Below are positions 6,278 to 12,121 of a stretch of 12,121 bases of DNA, piece after piece. The DNA is from Lentisphaerota bacterium (lineage in GTDB: Bacteria; Verrucomicrobiota; Lentisphaeria; Victivallales; GWF2-50-93): contig JANYBI010000645.1 in assembly GCA_025360875.1 (NCBI GenBank), positions 1 to 12,121 on the forward strand, given 5' to 3'. The notes below the pieces were generated by a model. The model ran no database searches. It was not told the DNA's origin and saw nothing but the letters and a program-made list of their open reading frames with translations. Position 1 is the first letter of the stretch. Each line of letters begins with the position of its first letter. The translations under genes and the position numbers were made by a program.

Positions 6278-7618
6278 TCATTTCTTCTCAGGAATTCCGC
6301 CCGAAATCTTGTAAGAGTCCTTGTCTTTGGAATATTCGAAAAAACGTCCAGTCATCTCGCTCAAAGGTATTTCTTTCAGGAACTGAGGTGCTAGGAGATC
6401 AATCTTATCAGGATATGCGCCTTTGAGGTTCTTGTATTCCTCAAGCGCTAGGCGGAAGCGTATTTCCTGGGAACGGGTGGAAATTTTAGCAGTATTTTGC
6501 CTAACTCCCCTTAGGGAGGGGATTAATGTTTTGGTCAGGAGGCAATATCTGGGAAGGCTGGCAAGCGCTTTTTGCTCAGTAACAGTATCGGGTACGAGTT
6601 TATAATAAGGCTGATCGTATAGGAGATCGTAGCTTTCCATTATCTTCATGTACTCGGTATAATCCTTTTTCGCAAAGGGCTTATAAATGAAGCTCTTAGT
6701 GATGAAAGAGTAGGAATCTTCACTATCTCCTCCTAGCTTCCATATGTCTGAAGTATCCATGCTGCCAGATATCACCCGTTCAAATATCCAGCCGCCAAAA
6801 CAAATCCTTTCGGCATCCATCGTTTTTTTCATCGATTTAAGATAATCGGACTTTTCCGGAGCGAGTTCCGCAATGAGTTTTACTGCATTTTCGTCGCTTA
6901 TCCCATAACGAGGCAGATTATATGAGATGAATTCAAAGCAGATGTTGTTGCAGGCGAAATAGACAAGCTGGGAAATAAGAAGTGATTCGTTTTTCAAATG
7001 CGAGCTAAGTTTCAACGCAGTATATATGGTTTCCCAGGCCTTTTCTCGCTCTCCTCCAAGCATCTCCATTTCCGCCTTTACCCGGAGAAGCCTGACAGTA
7101 CCTCGCATTTTACGCAGATGAGGAAGCTGTATGTATGGACCCTCGTCGTAGTTGAGATTGAAGTTCATGCCAAGTTTGGCTGCGGCCTTTTGACAGAGTT
7201 GAAATATTTGTTTGAAAGACTCCGTGTCTAGGATCTCCCGGATCCGCACGGAATTCTTCTCGCACAATTCTTTAAGCTCTCCAAAGTTTTTAGCTGAAAA
7301 ACAGAGAGTATCGAGCTCTTTCATGTCCTTGCTTTCATCACCTGGACCATTCATGGAGAATGTACCGTCCGTCATGAGAGAGAATATCTGCAGGTATTCG
7401 ATGCTTGCGTTCTCGGAAGAGGCAAGTGGAGCTGGCATAATATCCTTTGCGGTCATCGGTTCTCCCGATGCCTTGAGCTTCTCCAGTTCGCTCCTCAGTT
7501 CTCCACCCCATTTGATGTTCAGTACCGTGTAGATAACTGCGAGTATCACAATAAGAGTTAGAATCATCATTCCAGCGATCAGGAAAAACTTCTTAAAAAA
7601 TAACTTGTTCAATTTCAT
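6278..7618 (-). CDS. Single-anchor extracytoplasmic protein, 446 aa, in an ECF sigma operon
   Basis: I cannot name a family. A basic N-terminus (KLNKLFFKKFF) leads into one hydrophobic helix at about 11-33, so the remaining 410 residues should be outside the cytoplasm on a membrane anchor. The region after the anchor has charged helices and KASGEPMTAKDI…PAP, a style I remember from planctomycete and lentisphaere hypothetical proteins. The middle (about 165-250) is helical and repeat-like, with MRGTVRLLRVKAEME followed by EKAWETIYTALKLSSHL. The last 65 residues contain LALEEYKNLKGAYPDKIDLL and IPLSEMTGRFFEY. This resembles the C-terminal part of some pseudopilin-like or solute-facing proteins, where YP and PLxxxTG are common. 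It starts 14 bp after the small membrane protein gene, with AGGGG upstream, and its own terminator follows. A role as effector or sensor for the sigma system is inferred from position only. Confidence 0.85.
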   Translation of the reverse strand: MKLNKLFFKKFFLIAGMMILTLIVILAVIYTVLNIKWGGELRSELEKLKASGEPMTAKDIMPAPLASSENASIEYLQIFSLMTDGTFSMNGPGDESKDMKELDTLCFSAKNFGELKELCEKNSVRIREILDTESFKQIFQLCQKAAAKLGMNFNLNYDEGPYIQLPHLRKMRGTVRLLRVKAEMEMLGGEREKAWETIYTALKLSSHLKNESLLISQLVYFACNNICFEFISYNLPRYGISDENAVKLIAELAPEKSDYLKSMKKTMDAERICFGGWIFERVISGSMDTSDIWKLGGDSEDSYSFITKSFIYKPFAKKDYTEYMKIMESYDLLYDQPYYKLVPDTVTEQKALASLPRYCLLTKTLIPSLRGVRQNTAKISTRSQEIRFRLALEEYKNLKGAYPDKIDLLAPQFLKEIPLSEMTGRFFEYSKDKDSYKISGGIPEKK

Positions 7619-7632
7619 GTTGCACCCCTGTT

Positions 7633-8022
7633 TTATAATTTGAATTCACTAAGCCTGTCTACAAATGGCTTCATATGTTTTATCTCGGATATCCCGGCAA
7701 TGACCTTTCCATAATCTGGACCAAGACCCATATCATCAAGGAATTTTATGTTTTCCGATGATATTTTGTTTTTCAACCAGTATGGGTTCATGGCCGTCCG
7801 AGTATTCCTGTCTTCCGTATGGTTGAGAATGGCGATGATACCGATGAATAGGACTAGGGAGGCGGCAATCGCAAGTACGGATCGGAACTGCATGTGCAGG
7901 ATGGTGCCGTTGCCTTCCTCGCGCCAGACGGATCGGGCGTTTGAAAGCACTTTAGACTTCAGCTCTGGTGATGGAGCTGTCAGCCTAAGCTCCTTCATCC
8001 TGGTCTCAATGTCCTTATTCAT
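7633..8022 (-). CDS. Small single-span membrane protein, probable anti-sigma factor
   Basis: The 129-aa protein has a soluble N-terminal segment (1-46), one membrane helix (about 47-66) and a 60-residue outer part. The N-terminal stretch LRLTAPSPELKSKVL followed by ARSVW resembles the start of membrane anti-sigma factors paired with ECF sigma factors in planctomycete-type genomes, but this is from memory. The HxxxCxxC zinc signature of the classic ZAS anti-sigma domain is absent, and the protein has no cysteine. The ATG overlaps the end of the sigma gene by 8 bases (ATGAATAA), a layout typical of a sigma/anti-sigma pair. AAAGGG inside the sigma gene serves as binding site. Topology fits: the N-terminus could hold the sigma factor in the cytoplasm and the outer part could receive a signal. 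Function is inferred from position and topology. Confidence 0.8.
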   Translation of the reverse strand: MNKDIETRMKELRLTAPSPELKSKVLSNARSVWREEGNGTILHMQFRSVLAIAASLVLFIGIIAILNHTEDRNTRTAMNPYWLKNKISSENIKFLDDMGLGPDYGKVIAGISEIKHMKPFVDRLSEFKL

Positions 8023-8566
8023 ATTCGAACCCTTTCATTTGCTCCTTAAGCTTCTCCAGCGCATATCTGTAACGGCTTGCCACTGTGTTCTGCGAAATTC
8101 GCATCAGCTGCGATATCTCCTCGAACGTCATCCTTTCGAAGATCTTTAGAACCACGACCTCACGCTGTTCATCAGGCAGGCCGTCGACAGCTTTCCTGAC
8201 AGCGTCAAGCTCTTCCGGATCCCACTTGCTTCCGCCATCCTCGCTTATTTCGAGATATTGTGCATATCCCGATAGCGTCTCCTTCTGACTTGTCCTCTTC
8301 CTGAACATCTCATAAGCCAGGTTCCGCGCGATGGCGAAGAGGTAAACCCTAATGTTCTCAGCTTTTCCAATCTGTTCGCGCTTTCGGACTACTGTAATGA
8401 ACAGCTCGTTCAATATCTCCTCCGCGTCCGAAGGCGATTTGACCATGGATATGAGATATCCGTACAACCGTTTCCCGAAATGCTCGTAAACCAGCTCAAG
8501 AGCCGAAGGATCATTATCCTGGAACTTCTTCTGGATAACCCTAAATATTTCCATATTATCCGGCAT
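8015..8566 (-). CDS. ECF-type RNA polymerase sigma factor
   Basis: This is a 183-aa sigma-70 family protein of the extracytoplasmic-function type, with only regions 2 and 4. Region 2 (about 20-90) shows ALELVYEHFGKRLYGYL, SDAEEILNELF and RVYLFAIARNLAYEMFRKR, which fit core-polymerase binding and -10 recognition. Region 4 (about 125-177) carries LPDEQREVVVLKIFERMTF and a helix-turn-helix with EEISQLMRISQNTVASRY, which binds the -35 element. A short acidic linker lies between them. The length is typical. AGGAAG precedes the ATG. It heads a three-gene operon with two membrane proteins. Upstream, TATAGA (8592-8597) sits 16 bp from CTGCAA, a weak housekeeping-type promoter. I could not identify a clear ECF-type autoregulated promoter. 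The signal it answers is unknown. Confidence 0.95.
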   Translation of the reverse strand: MPDNMEIFRVIQKKFQDNDPSALELVYEHFGKRLYGYLISMVKSPSDAEEILNELFITVVRKREQIGKAENIRVYLFAIARNLAYEMFRKRTSQKETLSGYAQYLEISEDGGSKWDPEELDAVRKAVDGLPDEQREVVVLKIFERMTFEEISQLMRISQNTVASRYRYALEKLKEQMKGFEYE

Positions 8567-8657
8567 GCTCTTCCTGACTCTTTGCTCGTTTTCTATAAGA
8601 AAGATGGTTCTACTTGCAGTTTTTGTCTAAAGGAAATAAATATTCATGAAAAATAAA

Positions 8658-8685
8658 AAGGCTTCAGGCCGGAGCCTGAAGCCTT
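8658..8685 (-). terminator. Intrinsic terminator of pgk
   Basis: A perfect 12-bp GC-rich stem (AAGGCTTCAGGC / GCCTGAAGCCTT) with a 4-base loop is followed on the minus strand by TTTATTTTT. It is a strong rho-independent signal that ends pgk transcription before the sigma-factor operon. Confidence 0.9.
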
Positions 8686-8688
8686 GTA

Positions 8689-8711
8689 ATAATTTTTCGC
8701 AGAAAAATTAT
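8689..8711 (-). repeat. Perfect AT-rich inverted repeat right after the pgk stop codon
   Basis: A 9-bp stem (ATAATTTTT / AAAAATTAT) with a 5-base loop lies two bases after the pgk TAA, upstream of the GC-rich terminator. Its build (only A/T pairs, 5-base loop, placed on a stop codon) matches the hairpin at 1971-1995. Confidence 0.55.
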
Positions 8712-8713
8712 AA

Positions 8714-9937
8714 TTACAGGTCGTTGAGAGCCATGACTCCGGGAAGCTGTTTGCCTTCGAGGAATTCAAGAGAGGCTCCGCCTCCTGTTGAGATGTGTGA
8801 CATCTTCGAGGCCAGGCCGCTCTGGTTTACCGCAGAGACTGAATCTCCGCCGCCGATTATGCTTGTTGCACCCTTGTCGCTGGCTTCGGCGACTGCCTTG
8901 CAGACAGCCATTGTCGATTTGGCGAAATTCGGCATCTCGAAGCAGCCCATTGGACCGTTCCAGATGATGGTCTTGGCCTTCATGATTTCGGAACCGTATG
9001 CCGCGGCAGTCTTTGGACCGACGTCAAGAGCCATCCAACCTTCGGGAATGTCGTTAGCGACAGTTTTGATCTGGGCGGCATTGTCGAACTTGTCCGCGGC
9101 CAAGTTGTCTATTGGCAACATGAAGTTGACCTTCTTGGCCTTGGCATCGGCCATAATCTGCTTTGCGGTCTCAAGAAGCTCATCCTCGCAGAGGGACTTG
9201 CCGATGTTGTGACCCTGGGCCTTGAGGAAGGTGTAAGCCATTCCACCGCCGATTAACAGGGAATCGCACTTTGAGATCAGAGATTTGAGTACTTCAAGCT
9301 TGTCTGAGACTTTTGCTCCACCGATGATTGCAACGAACGGGCGCTTTGGATTTTCAACCGTCTGTCCCAGGTACTGGATTTCCTTTTCCATCAGGAAACC
9401 TGCAACTGACACGGGGATATACTTGCAGATCTTGGCGGTTGATCCGTGGGAGCGGTGTGCAGTCCCGAACGCGTCATTGACATAGATTTCACCGAGTTTG
9501 GCGAGTTCCTTCGCGAAATCCGCAGTCTTTGCCTTGTCCTCGTCGGTCTTTGCCTTCATGTCCTCTTCCTTGTGGAAGCGTGTGTTTTCGCAGATCATGA
9601 TTTCCCCGGGCTTCAGGGCTTTTGCTGCCGCTACCGTCTTTTCACCAATGCAATCGTCCACGAATTGGACGGGCTTTCCTATGAGTTTTGAAAGGATTTC
9701 GACAGTCGGCTTAAGGCTGAATTCAGGCTTCACTTCGCCATCGGGACGTCCGAGATGGCTAAGAAGGACAAGGGAAGCGCCCTTGTCGAGAATATATTTG
9801 ATTGTAGGCACAGCAGCTTTGATTCTCGTATCGTCTTTTATTTTCCCTTCCTTGACAGGCACATTGAAATCGACGCGCATTACGATTCTTTTTCCTTTAA
9901 GCTCGATGTCGCGCACGGTTTTCTTGTTGAGACCCAT
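8714..9937 (-). CDS. pgk: Phosphoglycerate kinase
   Basis: Pgk transfers the acyl phosphate of 1,3-bisphosphoglycerate to ADP in glycolysis, and the reverse in gluconeogenesis. It is a cytosolic monomer with two lobes. At 407 aa it has near-normal length. N-lobe substrate motifs are RVDFNVP (21-27), SHLGRPDG (60-67), ENTRF (117-121) and NDAFGTAHRSHGST (154-167). C-lobe nucleotide motifs are GGAKVSDK (206-213), GGGMAYTF (230-237), WNGPMGCFE (326-334), GGGDS (362-366) and STGGGASLEFLEG (383-395). An in-frame ATG 30 bases upstream exists, but AAGGAGG sits just before the ATG at 9937, and proteins of this family normally begin just before this point, so the shorter form is chosen. It is monocistronic: a terminator follows and a divergent gene lies upstream. 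Confidence 0.98.
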   Translation of the reverse strand: MGLNKKTVRDIELKGKRIVMRVDFNVPVKEGKIKDDTRIKAAVPTIKYILDKGASLVLLSHLGRPDGEVKPEFSLKPTVEILSKLIGKPVQFVDDCIGEKTVAAAKALKPGEIMICENTRFHKEEDMKAKTDEDKAKTADFAKELAKLGEIYVNDAFGTAHRSHGSTAKICKYIPVSVAGFLMEKEIQYLGQTVENPKRPFVAIIGGAKVSDKLEVLKSLISKCDSLLIGGGMAYTFLKAQGHNIGKSLCEDELLETAKQIMADAKAKKVNFMLPIDNLAADKFDNAAQIKTVANDIPEGWMALDVGPKTAAAYGSEIMKAKTIIWNGPMGCFEMPNFAKSTMAVCKAVAEASDKGATSIIGGGDSVSAVNQSGLASKMSHISTGGGASLEFLEGKQLPGVMALNDL

Positions 9938-9943
9938 TGTAAA

Positions 9944-9950
9944 CCTCCTT
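9944..9950 (-). promoter_or_regulatory. Strong ribosome binding site deciding the pgk start
   Basis: AAGGAGG on the minus strand, 6 bases before the ATG at 9937, is the best Shine-Dalgarno site in the window. It rules in the 407-aa start over the ATG at 9967. It also fits the high expression expected of a glycolytic enzyme. Confidence 0.85.
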
Positions 9951-10109
9951 GTTATGGAAATATCCAATTTAATTTATTTTTGATTCTCCTTAATATTGTT
10001 ACTTGCGCCGGTTTTTCAAATTAACCTTGAATAAAGGGTTCCTTAATTGTTTTTGGGAAAGGAGAGAGTATCTTTTTAATTCTAAATTTAACCTGTAGAG
10101 AAGTCTAAG

Positions 10110-10739
10110 ATGCCAAGCAAACCGTGGAATTTCGTAAAGAAGAAAAGAATACTCTTTTCGCGCCTCCTGGTCGTCCTGATCACGGCGATATTCCTTTTTA
10201 CAGACCATTCCTGGAAGGATGAATTCTACCATTTCATAATTTTCCAGTCCATCGGCGGGTTCCTTGTCGCCTTCTGCATACTCGGACGCCTGTGGTCGGC
10301 ACTCTACATAGCAGGCAACAAGACAAAGACTCTTATCAGCGAAGGGCCTTACTCAATGGTCCGCAACCCTCTCTATTTCTTCAGTTTCTTCGGCGCGCTC
10401 GGGCTCGGTCTCACCACCGAGAACCTCCTCATTCTAGCGCTGATCGTGGTGCTTTTCATCATTTATTACCCGTTCGTCATCATAGGCGAGGAGAAAAGAC
10501 TGATAGAAGTCCATGGTGACGAGTTTCTCAACTATATGAAGCAAGTCCCCAGGTTCATCCCCAATCCTTTCAAGTTCAAGGAACCTGAGTTCTACAATGT
10601 CAATGTGAAGAAATATAAGATCGCATTCGTTGACGCCATGGGCTTCTTCTCAATCTACATATGCGTGCAGATTGTAAACATCCTGCACGCCGCAAAGGTC
10701 ATGCCGACCTTCCTTTCAATTCCAAGAGGGCTCTTCTGA
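10110..10739 (+). CDS. Isoprenylcysteine carboxyl methyltransferase-like membrane protein (ICMT/PEMT family)
   Basis: A 209-aa integral membrane protein with hydrophobic segments near 16-30, 42-60, 90-122 and 172-192. The family signature is clear. GPYSMVRNPLYFFSF (79-93) is followed by a long hydrophobic hairpin. EEKRLIEVHGDEFLNYMKQV (127-146) and PRFIPN then complete the S-adenosylmethionine-binding region known from ICMT and phospholipid N-methyltransferases. Bacteria do not prenylate CaaX proteins in the eukaryotic way, so the substrate is probably a lipid or other small hydrophobic molecule; this is inference. About 50 residues after PRFIPNP form an extra C-terminal segment with one more membrane span, which many bacterial members lack. 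The ribosome binding site (AGAAG, 8 bases before the ATG) is modest. It is the only plus-strand gene between gap and pgk and diverges from pgk. Confidence 0.88.
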   Translation: MPSKPWNFVKKKRILFSRLLVVLITAIFLFTDHSWKDEFYHFIIFQSIGGFLVAFCILGRLWSALYIAGNKTKTLISEGPYSMVRNPLYFFSFFGALGLGLTTENLLILALIVVLFIIYYPFVIIGEEKRLIEVHGDEFLNYMKQVPRFIPNPFKFKEPEFYNVNVKKYKIAFVDAMGFFSIYICVQIVNILHAAKVMPTFLSIPRGLF

Positions 10740-10833
10740 GTAACTCGGGCATTCTTGCCCGAATCTTTGCCTTTATTGACAAATCAATGTTTGGAAACTT
10801 CACAGGCGCCTCGGGCAGGAATGCCCGAGTTAC
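10740..10833. repeat. REPIN/BIME-like element: two inverted short palindromes
   Basis: Two 23-base units (10740-10762 and 10811-10833) are reverse complements of each other with a single mismatch, separated by 48 bases. Each unit is itself a hairpin, TCGGGCA-N4-TGCCCGA, with 7-bp stems, and is preceded at its outer foot by GTAAC. A short foot tetranucleotide followed by a palindrome, arranged as an inverted pair about 100 bp long, is the design of REP sequences in BIMEs or REPINs, which RAYT transposases mobilise. It begins on the base after the methyltransferase stop codon. No RAYT gene is in the window. Family membership is inferred from structure. Confidence 0.65.
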
Positions 10834-10868
10834 ATAAAAAAAACGGCAGGAATTTCTTCCTGCCGTTT
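10834..10868 (-). terminator. Intrinsic terminator of gap
   Basis: A perfect 12-bp stem (AAACGGCAGGAA / TTCCTGCCGTTT) with a 4-base loop lies 20 bases after the gap stop codon. The T of the stem runs on into TTTTTTTTATG on the minus strand. It may also stop the plus-strand methyltransferase transcript, because TTTAAATTTT follows the stem on that side. Confidence 0.9.
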
Positions 10869-10888
10869 AAATTTTATCTCAGAGCAGA

Positions 10889-11953
10889 TTATTTCTTCTT
10901 GGCCATGAACTTGATGAGGTCGATTACTCGGTTGGAGTAGCCCCATTCATTGTCATACCAGGAAACGATCTTGAAGAATCTCTTCTCGCCCTTGAGATTG
11001 TTCTCCAGGGTGGCCTTGGAATCAAAGATCGAGGAACGGGCGTCATGGATGAAGTCGGTAGAAACAAGTTCCTCGTCGGCATATCCAAGGATGTCCTTCA
11101 GATATGTCTCGGACGCCTTCTTCATGAGAGCTGCTATTTCCTCGATGGAAGTGTCCTTGACGGACCTGAAAGTCAGATCCACGACTGACACATCTGGTGT
11201 CGGGACGCGGAAAGACATTCCGGTGAGCTTGCCCTTCGTTGCAGGAAGGACTTCGCCGACGGCCTTTGCGGCGCCGGTCGATGAAGGAATGATGTTGCAT
11301 GCAGCCGCGCGTCCGCCTCTCCAGTCCTTCTTGGACGGGCCGTCAACGGTTTTCTGTGTAGCGGTGTATGAATGGATGGTGGTCATAAGACCTGTCTCGA
11401 TGCCGATGCCTTCCTTGAGGAGGACATGTACGACGGGAGCCAGGCAGTTCGTCGTGCAGGATGCGTTCGAGACGATGTTGTGCTTTGCGGCATCATATTC
11501 GTTCTCGTTTACGCCCATGACTATGGTCTTGACATCGCCTTTTCCTGGAGCTGAAAGGATGACTTTCTTTGCGCCGGCGGCGAGATGTCCCTTGGCTTTC
11601 TCGGAGTCCGTGAAGAGACCTGTTGACTCGAGCACGTATTCAACGTCGAGAGCCTTCCAGGGGAGCTGGTCGGGGGTCTTTGTGGCCATGACGCATTGGA
11701 TCTTGTGGCCGTTGACGACGATAACGTCATCTTCTTCCTTGGAGGCGTCGCTCTTGCATGTCTCGACCTTATGCTTGAATTTTCCCTGGACTGAATCGTA
11801 CTTCATCTGGTAGGCGAAGTATTTTGCGTCAGTTGAAACATCAACCACAGCCACTACATCGATTTCCTTGCCGAGGAGTCCCTGGTCGCAGATCGCCTGG
11901 AACGCCATTCTTCCGATTCTTCCGAATCCATTGATTCCGACTTTTACAGCCAT
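10889..11953 (-). CDS. gap: Glyceraldehyde-3-phosphate dehydrogenase, phosphorylating (glycosomal-like type)
   Basis: This enzyme oxidises glyceraldehyde 3-phosphate with NAD and phosphate to 1,3-bisphosphoglycerate, the substrate of the neighbouring pgk product. It acts as a cytosolic tetramer. The NAD fold begins with GINGFGRIGRM (7-17) and Asp38. Catalytic Cys166 is in SNASCTTN and His194 in TTIHSYT. Phosphate-site residues are around DWRGGRAAA (210-218) and the C-terminal signature is WYDNEWGYSNRV. The protein is 354 aa against about 330-335 in most bacteria. The extra length includes an insertion around residues 60-78. This insertion, FAYQMKYDSVQGKFK and the Cys166/His194 numbering match the trypanosomatid glycosomal enzyme as I remember it. 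AAAGGG precedes the ATG. Promoter and terminator are both visible, so it is transcribed alone. Confidence 0.97.
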   Translation of the reverse strand: MAVKVGINGFGRIGRMAFQAICDQGLLGKEIDVVAVVDVSTDAKYFAYQMKYDSVQGKFKHKVETCKSDASKEEDDVIVVNGHKIQCVMATKTPDQLPWKALDVEYVLESTGLFTDSEKAKGHLAAGAKKVILSAPGKGDVKTIVMGVNENEYDAAKHNIVSNASCTTNCLAPVVHVLLKEGIGIETGLMTTIHSYTATQKTVDGPSKKDWRGGRAAACNIIPSSTGAAKAVGEVLPATKGKLTGMSFRVPTPDVSVVDLTFRSVKDTSIEEIAALMKKASETYLKDILGYADEELVSTDFIHDARSSIFDSKATLENNLKGEKRFFKIVSWYDNEWGYSNRVIDLIKFMAKKK

Positions 11954-12017
11954 TGTACAGCCCTTTCTTTTAATTAAATCATATTTTGCATTTCAATTAT
12001 GGACAGGTAGAACCGTA

Positions 12018-12045
12018 ATTATATACGCAGGCAAGTGTTTTTCAA
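12018..12045 (-). promoter_or_regulatory. Sigma-70-type promoter of gap
   Basis: On the minus strand TTGAAA (12040-12045) and a consensus TATAAT (12018-12023) are 16 bp apart, giving a leader of about 55-60 bases before the gap start at 11953. This is the best promoter match in the window and suits a highly expressed gene. Confidence 0.7.
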
Positions 12046-12054
12046 AGGCTTCAT

Positions 12055-12077
12055 AAAAATTTCAAGATGAAATTTTT
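12055..12077. repeat. Perfect AT-rich inverted repeat upstream of the gap promoter
   Basis: A 9-bp stem (AAAAATTTC / GAAATTTTT) with a 5-base loop ends about 10 bp before the -35 hexamer of gap. It resembles the hairpins at 1971 and 8689. On the minus strand it could be the transcript end of an unseen upstream gene, or its A/T tracts could act like an UP element. No gene is seen from 11954 to the end of the window. Confidence 0.5.
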
Positions 12078-12121
12078 GGGTTCTTCTGCACTTTAAAACA
12101 TAAAGCATGTAGTAAGGCGGA

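Noticed and set aside
8646..9212. Plus-strand frame of 188 codons opposite pgk
   Set aside because: It begins inside the pgk terminator hairpin and is antisense to conserved pgk motifs, so it is a shadow frame.
9938..9967. Ten-residue N-terminal extension of pgk
   Set aside because: The extension reads through the AAGGAGG site that clearly serves the ATG at 9937, and phosphoglycerate kinases normally start there.
9498..9983. Plus-strand frame of 161 codons opposite the pgk start
   Set aside because: It is antisense to the conserved N-terminal half of pgk and runs over its ribosome binding site. No motif or ribosome binding site supports it.
9991..10019. Possible pgk promoter with TTGAAA at 10014-10019
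   Set aside because: The -35 is good, but at 16-17 bp spacing only AATATT or ATATTA is found, which is too far from TATAAT to report as a promoter.
10740..10833. CRISPR repeats or a transcription terminator as explanation of the palindromes
   Set aside because: There are only two units and they are in inverted, not direct, orientation, so this is not CRISPR. No T run follows either hairpin on either strand, and the separate gap terminator at 10834-10868 is far better.
10755..10940. 61-codon plus-strand frame over the palindromes and the gap terminator
   Set aside because: It spans a repeat element and a terminator and enters gap antisense. It is not a plausible gene.
10950..11813. Open frame of 287 codons on the plus strand, opposite gap
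   Set aside because: It lies wholly antisense to an unmistakable gap gene and its protein has no recognisable motif. Long antisense frames are a by-product of the codon use of the real gene.

Overview
The window is 12.1 kb of bacterial chromosome with ordinary intron-free coding, Shine-Dalgarno sites and intrinsic terminators. No plasmid, phage or insertion-sequence gene is visible. The gene content suggests a Gram-negative-type bacterium from a poorly cultured lineage. I infer the PVC superphylum (Lentisphaerota or Verrucomicrobiota-like) from three features: a eukaryotic-like Ser/Thr kinase, an ECF sigma factor grouped with two membrane proteins, and a large single-anchor protein of a type I associate with planctomycetes and lentisphaeres. 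This placement is from memory, is not tested, and rests on no marker gene.

Left part (1-3747). The 3' tail of an unidentified reading frame ends at 51. A soluble Ser/Thr protein kinase with an N-terminal zinc ribbon lies on the minus strand (200-1249) and has its own terminator. Diverging from it is a plus-strand, probably co-transcribed set: an unknown 161-aa protein, a membrane protein carrying an HExxH zinc-protease motif, and a Nif3-family dinuclear metal protein.

Middle part (3734-8566, all minus strand). tpiA, secG and a D-2-hydroxyacid dehydrogenase gene form one tightly spaced operon. The last gene overlaps the 3' end of the Nif3 gene by 14 bp, tail to tail. Upstream of tpiA lies a three-gene operon: ECF sigma factor, a small membrane protein in the anti-sigma position, and a 446-aa anchored extracytoplasmic protein. 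It ends in a clear terminator.

Right part (8646-12121). pgk and gap are both on the minus strand, each with a strong intrinsic terminator. Between them sits one plus-strand gene for an isoprenylcysteine-methyltransferase-like membrane enzyme. Just after that gene is a 94-bp pair of inverted short palindromes that looks like a REPIN/BIME element. A good sigma-70-type promoter precedes gap.

Taken together, transcription order on the minus strand is gap, pgk, tpiA, secG. This is the familiar bacterial lower-glycolysis cluster, here split by a reversed methyltransferase gene and by an ECF sigma operon. I found no clearly new multi-gene system. The most interesting items are the REPIN-like element, a GAPDH resembling the trypanosomatid glycosomal enzyme, the sigma-factor triad, and the HExxH membrane protein next to the Nif3 gene.
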